In this document: in pieces, positions 34,955 to 46,501 of the stretch
Position numbering within the stretch: the stretch's first letter is position 1
Layout of the letters: each line of letters opens with the position of its first letter
From: Micromussa lordhowensis
Lineage: Eukaryota; Cnidaria; Anthozoa; Scleractinia; Lobophylliidae
Length of the DNA: 64,000 nt
Assembly: GCA_964020085.1 (NCBI GenBank)
Contig: OZ026598.1
Span: 13,828,697 to 13,892,696 of the forward strand
Direction of reading: 5' to 3'
Notes under the pieces: generated by a model
The model's input: only the letters and a program-made list of their open reading frames with translations
What the model was told of the DNA's origin: nothing
The model's database searches: none
Made by a program: the position numbers and the translations under genes

Positions 34955-36712
34955 GGCTATTATGGCTATCCATGGCTATCTATAGCTATACATGGCTGTA
35001 CATGGCTATACATGGCTGTACATGGCTGTACATGGCTATACATGGCTATACATGGCTGTACATGGCTGTACATGGCTATCCATGACTATCCAAGGCCATC
35101 CATGGCTATACATGACTATACATGGCTATACATGACTATACATGGCTATCCATGGCTATACATGGTTGTACATGGCTATCCATGGCTATCCATGGCTATC
35201 CATGGCTATACATGACTATACATGGCTATCCATGACTATACATGGCTATACATGGCTATCCATGGCTATCCATGGCTATACATGGCTGTACATGGCTATA
35301 CATGGCTATATACATGGCTATCCATGGCTATACATGGCTGTACAGGGCTGTACATGGCTGTACAAGGCTATACATGGCTGTACATGGCTATCCATGGCTA
35401 TACTTGGTTGTACATGGCTATACATGGCTATACATGGCTATCCATGGCTATCCATGGCTATACATGGCTATCCATGGCTATCCATGGCTATCCATGGCTG
35501 TACATGGCTGTACATGGCTGAACATGGCTGTACATGGCTGTACATGGCTGTACATGGCTGTGCATGGCTGTACATGGCTATCCATGGCTATACATGGCTG
35601 TATATGCTGGCTATACATGGCTATATATGGCTGTACATGGCTGTTCATGGCTGCACATGGCTGTACATGGCTGTACATGGCTGTACATGGCTATCCATGG
35701 CTATCCATGGCTATCCATGGCTGTACATGGCTGTACATGGCTGAACATGGCTGTACATGGCTGTACATGGCTGTACATGGCTGTACATGGCTATCCATGG
35801 CTATACATGGCTGTATATGCTGGCTATACATGGCTATATATGGCTGTACATGGCTGTACATGGCTGTACATGGCTGTACATGGCTGTACATGGCTGTACA
35901 TGGCTGTACATGGCTGTACATGGCTGTACATGGCTATACATGGCTATCCATGGCTATCCATGGCTATACATGGCTGTACAGGGCTATACATGGCTGTACA
36001 TGGCTATCCATGGCTATACTTGGTTGTACATGGCTATACATGGCTATACATGGCTATACATGGCTATCCATGGCTATCCATGGCTGTACATGGCTACCCA
36101 TGGCTATCCATGGCTGTACATGGCTGTACATGGCTATACATGGCTGTACATGGCTGTACATGGCTGTACATGGCTGTACATGGCTGTACATGGCTGTACA
36201 TGGCTGTACATGGCTGTACATGGCTATACTTGGTTGTACATGGCTATACATGGCTATACATGGCTATACATGACTATACATGGCTATACATGACTATACA
36301 TAACTATACATAACGATACATAACTATACATGGCTCTCCATGGCTATCCATGGCTGTACATGGCTATCCATGGCTATTCATGGCTATTCATTGCTATTAA
36401 TGGTTGTCCATGGCTATCCATGGCTATTCATGGCAATCCATGGCTATCCATGGCTATCCATGGCTTTACATGGCTATCCAGGGCTAACCATGGCTTTCCA
36501 TGGCTATCCATGGCTGTACATGGCTATACATGGCTGTAGATGGCTATCCATGGCTATCCAGGGTTATACATGGCTATACATAACTGTACATGGCTATACA
36601 TGGCTTTACATGGCTGCACATGGCTGTACATGGATATACATGGCAATACATGGCAGTACATGGCTAAACATGGCTACACATGGCTATACGTGGCTATGTC
36701 TGGCATTAATGG
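34955..36712 (+). repeat. 10-bp minisatellite, right arm
   Basis: About 175 units of CATGGCTATA with variants CATGGCTGTA and CATGGCTATC, the reverse complement of the left arm unit. Larger blocks recur, for example TATATGCTGGCTATACATGG near 35600 and 35813. ORFs of up to 343 codons arise in all three frames, all reading MAIHGYTWLY-type repeats. Confidence 0.95.
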
Positions 36713-36792
36713 TTATTTTATTTTATACAACTATGATACACTTTAATAACCTTATACAACTATGATACACTTTAATAACCTTACTTAAAGTA

Positions 36793-37096
36793 CCTACCGC
36801 CACTTAATGAGAAAAACCGCTGGTATGCGCCGGCTTCGCGCGTACGGGTCCATTTTCCCGCCAATTTTCGAGTACCCGAAATCCCCGAAATGCAAGGCAG
36901 AAATAACACAATGGTGTTCTTCGCGAGAAATCCTCTCGGGATAACAGTAGTCTTTTTTCTTTTTGCGCTTTATAACTTAGGTGAAGGCGTCGAAAAATCG
37001 AAATATGGTTGCTCAGTGTGTAAGAACAAGTCGCAACCAAGCCCATTTCAGAAGACCAAAGCCTACACGAACGCAGGACGTAACGCATCGATAATT
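36793..37096. other. No supported gene
   Basis: About 300 bp with overlapping ORFs on both strands (36890-37147 plus, 36804-37088 minus), neither with a recognisable domain. Confidence 0.4.
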
Positions 37097-37262
37097 CCGA
37101 TACTCAATCAAAATCGATCAAAATCGATAAACATCGATAGTGATTAATCGATTAATATCGGAAATCGATCAAAATCGATGGCCAGGTTCTTTGTGATTAT
37201 CGATTTTGATCGATTTCGCTAATTAAGGTTCGATCAGTATCGATTTTGATTGATTATATCGG
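37097..37262. mobile_element. Small inverted-repeat element rich in ATCGAT
   Basis: Starts CCGATACTCAATCAAAATCG and ends with an inverted counterpart (CGATTTTGATTGATTATATCGG-like). Between are five or more ATCGAT(CAAA) motifs in both orientations. About 166 bp, non-coding, MITE-like. Confidence 0.6.
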
Positions 37263-39292
37263 AGACTGAGGAAAAGCAACTTTCAATCAACTTGACCACG
37301 TTCTGACGCTGAAAGGATTGTAGTGGCATCGCCCAGTTGTTTCGCTAACGGTCAGTCAGCGGTTAGCGACACAACTTGTGGGCGAATCAACCGGTTACCC
37401 GCTAAAAGCCTTCAAAGAAGTTGGTTTAATACTCTTTGACATTGTGAGACACTGTACGTAAGAAAGTTGATAAGAATCTATGCTAACTGCGGGTATCGAA
37501 GCGAAGGAATGATTCCTATCGTGGCGGGCAGAATGCTGAGAATGTCAAGGAACCTTTTCAAAACACAAAACTCAGCTTTTCGCAACAGGACGGACAATCG
37601 AATGATTAAGAAAAATTGTGTTCAATGTTGTGCTGTTAGTTCAATAAGACAGTTATCGGCATATGCCTCTATCTTGACTCTTGCGTACAACCAGCCCGAA
37701 AGAACTTCCATCCACATGCGAAAAAACTTGTGAATAACACGCAATAGGCAAAACTGATACATGGATGCTGACATCACTAAGCAAACCGCTTGTTGATACA
37801 GTAATATATCTAAATAAACTCCAATTACCTGTAATAAAAACAATAAAGACAAGAGCAAATTTAACAGACGTTCCCGGCTTTTGTCGTCGTAACTGCAGGC
37901 GTGTCTGGACCACAACCAGAGAGGGAATTTTAGAGATATACCGTGAAATTCCGTTTATAAGGCAAGTTCAAGCTATAAATAACTTCTTCCGTTTACAGGT
38001 CCATCTACATGTAAACTAAACTATTCCGGTTATAAGCCTCCCCATTTATAAACTCCCCCGGATCGGATATACGTAATTCGCTTCTTTTTCTTGTTTCGCC
38101 AATGTCGTCACTCTCACAGAATAAGTAAAGCATGACAAAATATATTTTGTTTATATCTCGTCAACTTGACTACCATTAAGGAAACTAATTGGTGTTTCTA
38201 AGTGTACAACAGTTATTAAATCTGACGTACGGAGCAACTCTTAAACAGGGGTAAATTTAATAAAGAAATTACCCTTGCAGTTTTTACACGCGTAATTTAC
38301 ACGTGTAAAGTCCGGCTTGTAAATACAAGGATTTAATAATAGTATTTTCTACACTGGAATTTACACGTGTATTGTGAGTCAGGATACAAGTGTAAGGCCT
38401 GGTTCAGACGTCGAACTTTACATGTGCTGAATCTAGTTATTAGATTCGGCACATGTAAAGTTCGACGTCTGAATCAATTAGGGTCGACAGATTTGTATTT
38501 GGGTCGACCTGCCGTTCTATTCGACAAGCCCGGTCGAACTTGACATGTGCCGAATCTAATGCATACATTACAAATACATTAAATAAATTATTTTTTACCC
38601 AGAGTTCTGCACGTTTCCTATTTTTGTCATGCGTACACAGCTTGTTTTGATCTGTTGGAGCAAAATGGCGAGAAGAGATGTGTTCCCCCTTCGAGAGCAC
38701 GAAATTTGTCTATATCAAACATTGCCTATTGTTATGGTTTGAGTATTCTAAGACAATGCGCTATTGTTGTCCGTCCTTAGGGATTTTTCGGTTCGGTGTC
38801 GCAAAATCACACTCGGGTTAAATCGGATTCAGTCGGCACTTAGTTGATGATGACATTTTTGTTCCCAAAGGGAGCCTACTTGGGAAAACACAGACAGACC
38901 AGCAGGGGGAGAGTAAGCACATTTTGACTGGACTATTGTTAAACCTCGCGTGTGTTGGTCAGTGTTTTCCCTTTTATTCGGACTCTCCTAACAGTACTTT
39001 GCTGTTTTTTTTTTTGAAGAAGGTAGCTACCAGTAGATTGTGGTGACATTCTGTTCTTAGCACATGCCCTTGCGAGCAAGCGCCCATAACTTCTTGAGCT
39101 AAGGACGCATTATTTTAGTTATGCCGTGCGCGCTTCTGGTTCACTAAATCGAAATTGACTTTTAAAAAAAAAAAATTACCAATGGCGCAAAGAATATAAA
39201 AGAAACTTAAAGTGTGATGCTTACTCCCTTTTCCCTCTGAACGACTTAACTTTAGTTTTTGTGCTCCAGCTTGTGCCATTATTGCCAACGAG

Positions 39293-39320
39293 CCAGCCGA
39301 GCGAAGACGCTCGGCTGGCG
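39293..39320. repeat. Perfect 12-bp hairpin, loop AAGA
   Basis: GCCAGCCGAGCG, AAGA, CGCTCGGCTGGC: a G+C-rich hairpin with a four-base loop inside an AT-rich element. No T run follows. Role unknown. Confidence 0.75.
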
Positions 39321-39539
39321 AGGCGGCAGAGAATAGTGCCGCGCGAAGAATGGCGTATGCGAAAAAATTCTCGATCGAGCTCTGAAAAGTGTAACTGTAA
39401 GGTGTAAGATGTAACAATGGCTCAGTTTGAGCCAATTGCAAGGACGGAACTATTCGAGCTATTGTAGTTTTTAGCCAATCAGGAGGCGCGTTACATCTAG
39501 ACTTGTCTCGTGGAATATCATTGTTTGTTTATCCAACTG

Positions 39540-40630
39540 TGAACAATTTCATAGTCTCAGAACATATCGAACCATTGTGTTTCCTCTCTCACTTTATAGA
39601 AATGAGAGTTCAATTGGGAAGCGTACCCTTTATAAAACTCTACTTCTAATTCGAATATTCAGGAAAACTGTTAGACAAGAGCAAATCCAAGACACAAAAT
39701 CGACATGAAAACGAACCAGCGTGTTCACCACGGAATTGAACGAGCGTGTTCATGAATCGAAACAGTGTATTCCTTCTCTGTTTACCTATATCGAACTGAA
39801 AGTTCCATCGGGCAGCTTTTTTGGAAAGATTGTGTTCACCAGTCGAACCACTAGAGCAAATCCAGTGTTGAAATCTAGCATATCGAACTGAAGGTTGAGT
39901 CGGCAGTGTTTCCGACCAGAACTGAACGAGCGTGTTTATGATACAGTCGAATCCAGTGTTCAAAACACAAATCGGATCTGTTTTGCGACAGAATTAAACG
40001 AGTCGTGTTCATCAATCAAACTAGCGTGTTTACTTTCAGTTTGACTTTGCCCATCATATTGAACTGAAAGTTCGACCGAGCAGCGATACATTCCAATACT
40101 CTTGATATTCAGGGATTGCGTGACGAACGTTACCTACCGGTAAAACGCGTTATAATTTTCTCTCGGTAATGTTTGCAACAGAAGCGAACCAAAAATCCGT
40201 TATGCTGTATTAATAAACCCCTTATTATAGCACAAATTATTCGCTCGTTGGCACTCTATCGATAGGTATACCTAGTCTTATTTATTATTTCATGTTCTTG
40301 TCAGCAAGCGATCGTGAATAGCTGGGAGCGATCAGTTTTGCTACAAACACTGTAAACTTGCTTTGTTCTAAATTTGTTTTTGATGACCGCCCGCGCGACA
40401 CAGGGAATATAAAGGAAACTTTAAGTTTAATTTTCGCACCTTTTTTCGTTTGAGCGATTTCACTTTCATTCCACCGCTCGCTTTAGAATCCAGCTTGTGT
40501 CATTGTGGCATTCTCTGCAAAGGTGTATTTCTCTTTTCCTTTTTTGCGAGCAAGCGATCATGAATAGCTAAAAGAGATCAATTTGTTGTGTACGCATTAA
40601 AGTCGTTTTAAATTTGTTTTATAACACCGC
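39540..40630. repeat. Diverged internal repeats of the TIR element
   Basis: ATCGAACTGAAAGTT-like blocks recur near 39790, 39880 and 40055, and AACGAGCGTGTT blocks near 39735 and 39925. GAGCAAGCGATC...GAATAGCT recurs near 40300 and 40548, and CAGCTTGTGTCATT-like sequence near 39267 and 40490. Spacing is irregular, and no ORF is maintained. Confidence 0.55.
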
Positions 40631-42862
40631 CTACGCGACGCATGCAATAAACTATTGGATTGTTCACCGTTTTTTCGTTCATGCAAGGATATAATTACAA
40701 GAGACCAATTCGTGGCAAAGAAATGGTCTTTATGCTTTGCTCAATGCGATTTCCTATTCAAAAATTATAGAAAGTTTTCTTTTGCGCTTGTCTTTTAATG
40801 CCGCTTTAACAAAGTGATTGTAATAACAATTAAAGAGTGTGTTTGTGCTGCAGTGCGACTTAAACGTGGGCGGGCAGTGAACTAATTAGGGGTATTGTTT
40901 TGAAGTTCAACAACCGAATAATTTTCAAACACACGTGTATAAAAGGACTTCGTTCGTCGTAAGCTTCCAGAAGAGGCAATGAGACGACGGATCTCTCGGC
41001 CTCAAAATGTGCCCGTCCTCGTTTATATAGAACGTACTCAGGTTTTTCAATTTTAAACTTAGAAAACATTTTCTCAAAGGATGATCTTTCCCGGTGGATG
41101 ATTATCGTGTACTGACTGTAGTCAAACGATATGCGTCTTTAAGAAGATTGTTGTCAAGCTACATTAGCATAATTGGCGCTAAGCTGGCTTTTATTAACCC
41201 AACGAGGGATCAATGATGTCAACTCACCGCGAAAATCCAAAAATGCTTCGACATGATGTTTCGCCGGATAGTTTCTTAATACAGGTTTCATTAGAAATAG
41301 AACCTTATCCAAGTTGCCTACTAACAACGGGCCAATGCGCTGCACGCGTTTCACCTAGAAACCTTTTTTTTTTTGGTAATTAAAAGTTTGTTGACGATTA
41401 AGAGACAAAAGCAATACCAACAATACCACAATACCAAGCGTACACTTTATAAATACCATCGAATCTTATGGACTTAGAAAGGTTTGTGCGTTAAATGGCT
41501 AAATTTGTAAACTCCCCATCATAATAGTCTCTTTAAACTTGCCATTTAAAGGTTTGAGAATTAATCGCCGGTGGTAAAAGCGGACGGATCAGTCGTCAGT
41601 TCAATGCAGCGCCTCGCTCGCGTTTTTGCTTTCAGCGCCATATTTTACAGCCATTCGATTTTAATTACTTGTTAATAAAACCTTGTGATAGTTAGCATTT
41701 CCAAAATATTTCCTAGAACCGCTTAGCATTTTCAAACAAACCTCGATACTCCATGAGCTTGAATAACGCTGTTTGTCGAAATTCGTTGAAAATTTCGCTC
41801 GGGCTTTCTGGTGAATCAAAAATTTTGGTGTCGCATACAAGTGCATGGAGATACTTCGTTTGAGATCTTGCGATATCTCTAAAGAAAATTACTCCCAAAA
41901 AGTTTGGAAGAACTTTTAAATTAGGGTTTGTTCGAAAACTGTCAGATAAAATGGTCTTCTGTCAGACTGATCCCCTATGTCCGTGTAACACAATCTACCC
42001 CCTCCGTCCCCCGGTAAATCTGTCGTTGATGTAGGCTACTATATCCTTTGCCCACCCCGAGAAGGGTTGATTTTGTCCTCAACCGGTCATTAACGAAGAT
42101 TTTAAATCTCGCGCTCGGTAATTTGCTAACTGTCGGTTATTTCAAACCTTTGTTATAATAACAAAAGAGCCTCAAAGCTACGAACAATTGAAATAACCAC
42201 TTAAGGAAAGTGACGCCGCAGTCTATTGTCTACCCGAAATACAAACTCTAAGTTTGATATCATAAACCACTTCTGTGCGCGGTGTTTTGTATTTGAAAAC
42301 GATGAGAGTGTAAACGGGTTGGAAAGCAGGCAGTTTGGTGGCGTACTTCGAGTCATGCTTTTGAGAGAAAATGACAATGAAGTGAATCTTGAAGACACCG
42401 ACGACAGGAACGAATTTAACGCGGAACTGTGATATTCTTTGGGGAATAATTAATAATAGAAGGCAAACCAAATTCAAACATCGTCTTCGGTTGTTTAATG
42501 TTAACTGCATCTGGAGTCGCCTTCCTCGACTTGTTCTTTCTTCTTGATCGCACTTGCAAGAAAAGCAAGCTCTTTATTTCCACGATTTGTCTTTCCCACA
42601 TTTCCCCGCCATTTTAGTCAACAATAACCACCGTTTGCAATAATGTCTCTTTTATTTTTGCAATTAAGTTCGACGAAATTAGGTTCGACGTTTGAATCAA
42701 CTGCCGAACTTAATTATTTGGGTCGACCCAAATTGGTATTAGGTTCGGCACATGTAAAGTTCGACGTTTGAACCGGGCCTAAATTACAATTGTAGCCTCG
42801 GCTTGAATGCACGTGTACTTTTACAAATGCAAGTTTTAATATCTTTTCTTCTGCGGGCCTTT

Positions 42863-43045
42863 TTAAAATTCCAATAGGTAGATGAAGGCGTCAACAGCGA
42901 GACGAAAGTTCTCTCGAAATTCCCTCGGATTTTGGACGTCAAAGAGCCGTCTTTCCTCAAACTTCCTAGGTCTACGCATTATATTACGTTTCAGCAGCTC
43001 GTCAAGTTCTTCCTCACTAGAAGACGACATGTTGTGACAATCCAA
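42863..43045 (-). pseudogene. PIF/Harbinger transposase N-terminal fragment
   Basis: A 60-codon frame: an acidic start (SSSSEEELDELL), a basic stretch, then FDVQNPREFRENFRL and VDAFIYLL, ending at a stop after the helix. The pattern 'F...FR......F..LL' after an acidic head is the usual N-terminus of Harbinger nucleases. It ends about 80 bp before the nested TIR element. An in-frame ATG at 43027 is as plausible a start as the upstream one. Confidence 0.5.
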
Positions 43046-43198
43046 TATCTTTTTTACAAGTCGTACTCAATGTTTACAAGGGACATACGACTTGTATTTT
43101 GCACTTGTGATTTACGAGTTGGACTCTTGTAAAAGTTTTTTTTAAATTTGATTCTTACCATCTTTTACACGTGTAGCGCTACACGTGTAATTACAAGT

Positions 43199-43273
43199 CG
43201 GACACTTGTAACCTGGACTTGTAACGACTTTTATTCAATAAAAGTCGTTACAAGTCCAGGTTACAAGTGTCCG
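43199..43273. repeat. Perfect 37-bp inverted repeat with 1-nt spacer
   Basis: The left arm (43199-43235) and right arm (43237-43273) are exact complements around a single C at 43236. The arm begins CGGACACTTGTAACCTGGAC. Such a perfect palindrome has either formed recently or is maintained, and it can extrude a long cruciform. Confidence 0.9.
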
Positions 43274-43321
43274 CACGAGTCTTTAAGCCAATACCAGTGG
43301 TATTGGCTGAAAGACTCGTGC
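43274..43321. repeat. Inverted repeat at the 5' end of the Penelope-like element
   Basis: CACGAGTCTTT and GCCAATACC pair with GGTATTGGC and AAAGACTCGTG, with small mismatches between the two blocks and a short loop. It directly abuts the perfect 37-bp palindrome at 43199-43273. Confidence 0.75.
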
Positions 43322-43499
43322 GTGTAAAGTCGTGTAAAGTAACATCATCGATTGACAAACACTATGACTCTGAAGATGACTTCCGCTCAGGTTGTCGAAA
43401 CGTCTGTCAGCAACAACAGCTCTTCTCAGAACTACCCTCACCCGGACGATCACACTATATACGAACTACTGATACTCCTGGGTTCAAACCATTTACTAT

Positions 43500-45440
43500 G
43501 TTACGTTCACTTGGACGACAGAGCAAACGACTTGCGAACAACTACATCAGTTTGGTAAGTACTGTCACACTAATACGCCAACAACTTCGGTTCAACCACC
43601 GCTGCAAAGACCATAGTCTCGTTCCGGCCGGACTTAAACTTAAGTCTCCGTTGAACACACAAGAGGCCATCCAGATCGTCAAATCCACTTGCAGACGTCT
43701 TGTCAAAGCGCGGATGAAATGACTGTAAAAGACTCTGCAACAATAAACTACAACAACAACTTGACAAACTTAACACCGAAAGGCGAGCCGACAAAACGAC
43801 AGAATTCGTTCGTTGTGAACAAGAACGAAAACTGACGTCAATGCAATAAAGACAAAAACCGACCGAAAACTGACGATAACTGGGTTAGGAATATCTCTTC
43901 CCGTCCCTGAGACAAAACTGAGACTCATGTACTGTCCTACGGGCTTAAACACCCAGCAGAATACTTACGCTTAGGAAGACTGGCGCTATTGACACTGAAC
44001 GTTACTACCGACTGAAATGCTCAGTACCACAACCACCGAAACTTTACGGACTACCGAAAGTGCACAAACCTGGTACGCCGATGCGACCTATAGTCTCATT
44101 CTGTGGATTCCCTACGTATCAACTGTCTAAGTACTTGACGACCATACTACAACCCCTTACTGACAAATCAAGACGCAAACTACAATCTACAGAGAACTTT
44201 ATTGACGCTATTAAGACAGTACAGATACCTGACGATTACAAACTTTTGTTTTGTGATGTGAAATCACTGTTCACCTGTATTCCAATTTAATTGGCTTTAC
44301 AGTGTACCGAGACCGCTATCCAACAATCTACCGTTGAACTACCGTTACCGACAGAAGACATCATGGACTTACTGAACCTTTGCCTTTCATCGACTTTCTT
44401 TCAGTGCAACGGCAAACACTACAAGCAGTTGCACGGAACAGCCATGGGGTCGCCTGTTTCTGTTGTTATCGCCGAAATTGTGTTGCAACACGTACCCTTG
44501 CAGCTTGCCGTTAAACGATACCTCGAGATACCGCTTTGCTTACGATACGTTGACGACACTTTTACCGCCGTTCACAAAGACGAAATTGACGCTTTTCACG
44601 ACCACCTTAAAGAACAGAACGCCGACATCCAGTTTACCAAAGAAATCGGAGAAAATGGAAACTTCCTTTTCTAGACTGTTTGGTAAGCCGCGACAACAAC
44701 GAACGACAGTGTACAGAAAACCGACGCACACCGACAGATTACTTGACGAATCATCCTACAACCCGACTTCACACAAAGCCACAACTATAAAGACTTTGAC
44801 GAGACGAGCGCAACTAGTTTGTGACACACCGGACAGTTTACGTGACGAATACCTTGAACGTGTTTTTCACAAGAACAACTACAACGCTGACTTTACTAGA
44901 CGAAACATTTGCCGACCTACCGAATCTGACGCAACGAACAGGAACCCGACACCTGTTACTACATTGACTATTCCTTATATTAAGGGCACTTCTGAGACCA
45001 TCTCACGGATCCTACAGCCCTACAACATCCGTGTTGCCCACAAACCTACAACTACGTTACGACACTTACTGACCAACGTTAAAGACAGGGACGAACCCAA
45101 CAACAGACAAGAAGCAGTTTAAAAGATCAAATGCTCCGACTTCCAGGCTTCTTATATCGGTGAGACTGGCAGAAACCTTAACACGAGACTGACTGAACAC
45201 AAACGAGCCACGAAAAATGGTGATGCCAACAATCACATTGTTGTACATCATCAACTAACAAACCACAACATTGACCGGGACACTGCTCAAATGCTTAACC
45301 TACAGTACGAACTATTTTCAATGACTGACTCTTGAAAGCTGGTACACTAACTTAGAACAAACGCCTCTTAACAGACGTCAACAGCTACCGGAAACGACTT
45401 ATCCACGACGCAACTGAACGAAACCGACAAACTGACTTCT
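43500..45440 (+). pseudogene. Penelope-like RT with GIY-YIG endonuclease, broken
   Basis: A frame to 43722 ends with LRFNHRC, then LVPAGLKLKSPLNTQEA, the conserved N-terminal block of Penelope-like polymerases. The RT resumes at 44060 with HKPGTPMRPIVSFCG, CDVKSLFTCIP (motif A Asp), an in-frame TAA at 44288, then HGTAMGSPVSVV and RYVDDTF (catalytic YVDD). A frameshift near 44660 leads to VYRKPTHTDRLL, YIKGTSETISRILQPY and DEPNNRQEAV. A stop at 45121 interrupts the start of the GIY-YIG domain (KIKCSDFQASYIGETGRNLN). At least two stops and two frameshifts make it inactive. RT copies RNA at a nicked target, and GIY-YIG provides the nick in this family. Confidence 0.85.
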
Positions 45441-45775
45441 AACAGACCGACTTAATTTGACTAACTATACACGGACCTCAAACCAACCAATTTGACTAAT
45501 AAAAGACGGATCGAAACTGACCAATGATTGATGACAAACTTTACACGAGTCTTTCAGTCAATACCAACATGCCAACATGGCTAAAGTGACCAATAACTTT
45601 CAACGGACCAAACTAACATCATCGACTGACAAACACTATTCACTTGACTCTGAAGATGACTTCCGCTCAGGTTGTCAAAATGTCAGTCACCAACAACAGT
45701 TCTTCTCAGAACTACCCTCACCCGGACGATCACACTATACGAACTACTATTATTACTATTATTATATACGTATTA

Positions 45776-46350
45776 GTAAATAAAAAAATTGAAAAAGTAA
45801 TTAATTTTTAAAAATATATATTTTCAAATGCACGGCAAGAAAAAAATATACATGTACAATAAACCTCCACGAGTATAAAGCCCCCTCTAGCCTCTTATAT
45901 TTAAATCTATACAGCAGTTGGTTTATTGGAGAAAGAATTTTTCTCCGCGGGAAGAAAATATTACCTCTCGGACTTTCCATTGAGAGATCAAATTTATAAA
46001 ACAAAGGATTTAGAAAAAAAGGAAACACAATGTAGTTTTAACGTCTCAAAACTAACCACAGCTTTTCTATGTTTTATCAACGTCGAACTCGAAATCACAT
46101 TTTTTAAGACAAAATTTAATATTAAACTGTTGTTGTTTAACTAATCAGTTGTCGACCATTTCCTACTCCTATGGGCTGGGGCAGTGGAGAAGGATAGAAA
46201 AATATATTACAATCAATGCACTTATCATGATATAAATGTTTTATCAGTAGTACACGGCAGTTACAATTGACAGCTATATCCAGAAGTGTATATGAAAAGA
46301 GCCTTTTTCACAAGATAAACTTGTTTTCTTCTCTCTTAAGTGACATTAAG
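45776..46350. other. No supported gene
   Basis: AT-rich sequence between the Penelope-like element and the galaxin 3' end. Short ORFs on both strands lack motifs. Confidence 0.5.
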
Positions 46351-46356
46351 TTTATT
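46351..46356 (-). terminator. Candidate polyadenylation signal of galaxin
   Basis: TTTATT on the plus strand is AATAAA on the minus strand, about 146 nt after the galaxin stop. It is the first canonical hexamer downstream of the stop that I noticed. Confidence 0.5.
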
Positions 46357-46501
46357 CAATGAAGGCAATGTGTTGTAGGTTTAAGTGATGACTTGTTATT
46401 GCCTCACTGTTATTCTTTTAAGTGCTGGTTGATATAGGCGATATAAGAAAAAATATAATACGGTCGGAATGCTTTTGAAAAGTTTATGTGGAAGCTGCAT
46501 A

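Larger units (their letters stand above)
32206..36792. mobile_element. 4.6-kb giant palindrome with 10-bp minisatellite arms
   Basis: Outer inverted ends contain GTACTTTAAGTAAGGTTATT on the left (from about 32210) and its complement on the right (ending about 36792); the following AAAGTGTATCATA is also shared, and is duplicated in tandem on the right. Inside are two long arrays of a 10-bp repeat in opposite orientation (32255-33915 and 34955-36712) separated by about 1 kb of unique sequence. No transposase is visible. It looks like a transposon whose ends were expanded by a minisatellite, or a minisatellite captured between inverted ends. Confidence 0.75.
38393..42782. mobile_element. 4.38-kb TIR element with TAA target duplication (PIF/Harbinger-like)
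   Basis: Left end GGCCTGGTTCAGACGTCGAA at 38396, right end its complement ending at 42779; 30 of the first 32 positions match. TAA flanks both ends (38393-38395, 42780-42782), the 3-bp target size of PIF/Harbinger elements. Further inverted GTCGAACTT and TGTGCCGAATCTAA-type motifs follow. The interior has no intact transposase: only short ORFs (41154-41354 minus, 42201-42510 minus and others) with no domain I recognise. Confidence 0.75.
38260..43198 (-). mobile_element. Degenerate Harbinger-like element carrying a nested element
   Basis: Sequence on both sides of the nested element (38396-42779) shares a vocabulary of TTACACGTGTAA, ACTTGTAA and TACAAGTG motifs in both orientations (38290-38392 and 42783-43198). 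This suggests the subterminal repeats of one older element. On the minus strand at 43027-42866 it retains a piece of transposase-like coding sequence. Exact outer ends cannot be fixed from the sequence. Confidence 0.45.
43274..45775 (+). mobile_element. Penelope-like element (RT plus GIY-YIG), degenerate
   Basis: The order is a 5' repeat (43274-43480), an N-terminal segment, RT core, linker, GIY-YIG endonuclease, and a 3' repeat (45545-45755) ending in a TAT/ATT run. The 5' and 3' repeats share ACATCATCGA.TGACAAACACTAT, CTGAAGATGACTTCCGCTCA and CTACCCTCACCCGGACGATC as direct repeats, like the pseudo-LTRs of Penelope-like elements. The repeats also share CACGAGTCTTT..GCCAATACCA, which in the 5' copy is folded into an inverted repeat (43274-43321). 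Confidence 0.85.

Noticed and set aside
35242..36273. 343-codon plus-strand ORF, the longest in the window, as a gene
   Set aside because: Same explanation as the left array: three overlapping frames are open and read the same ten-residue period.
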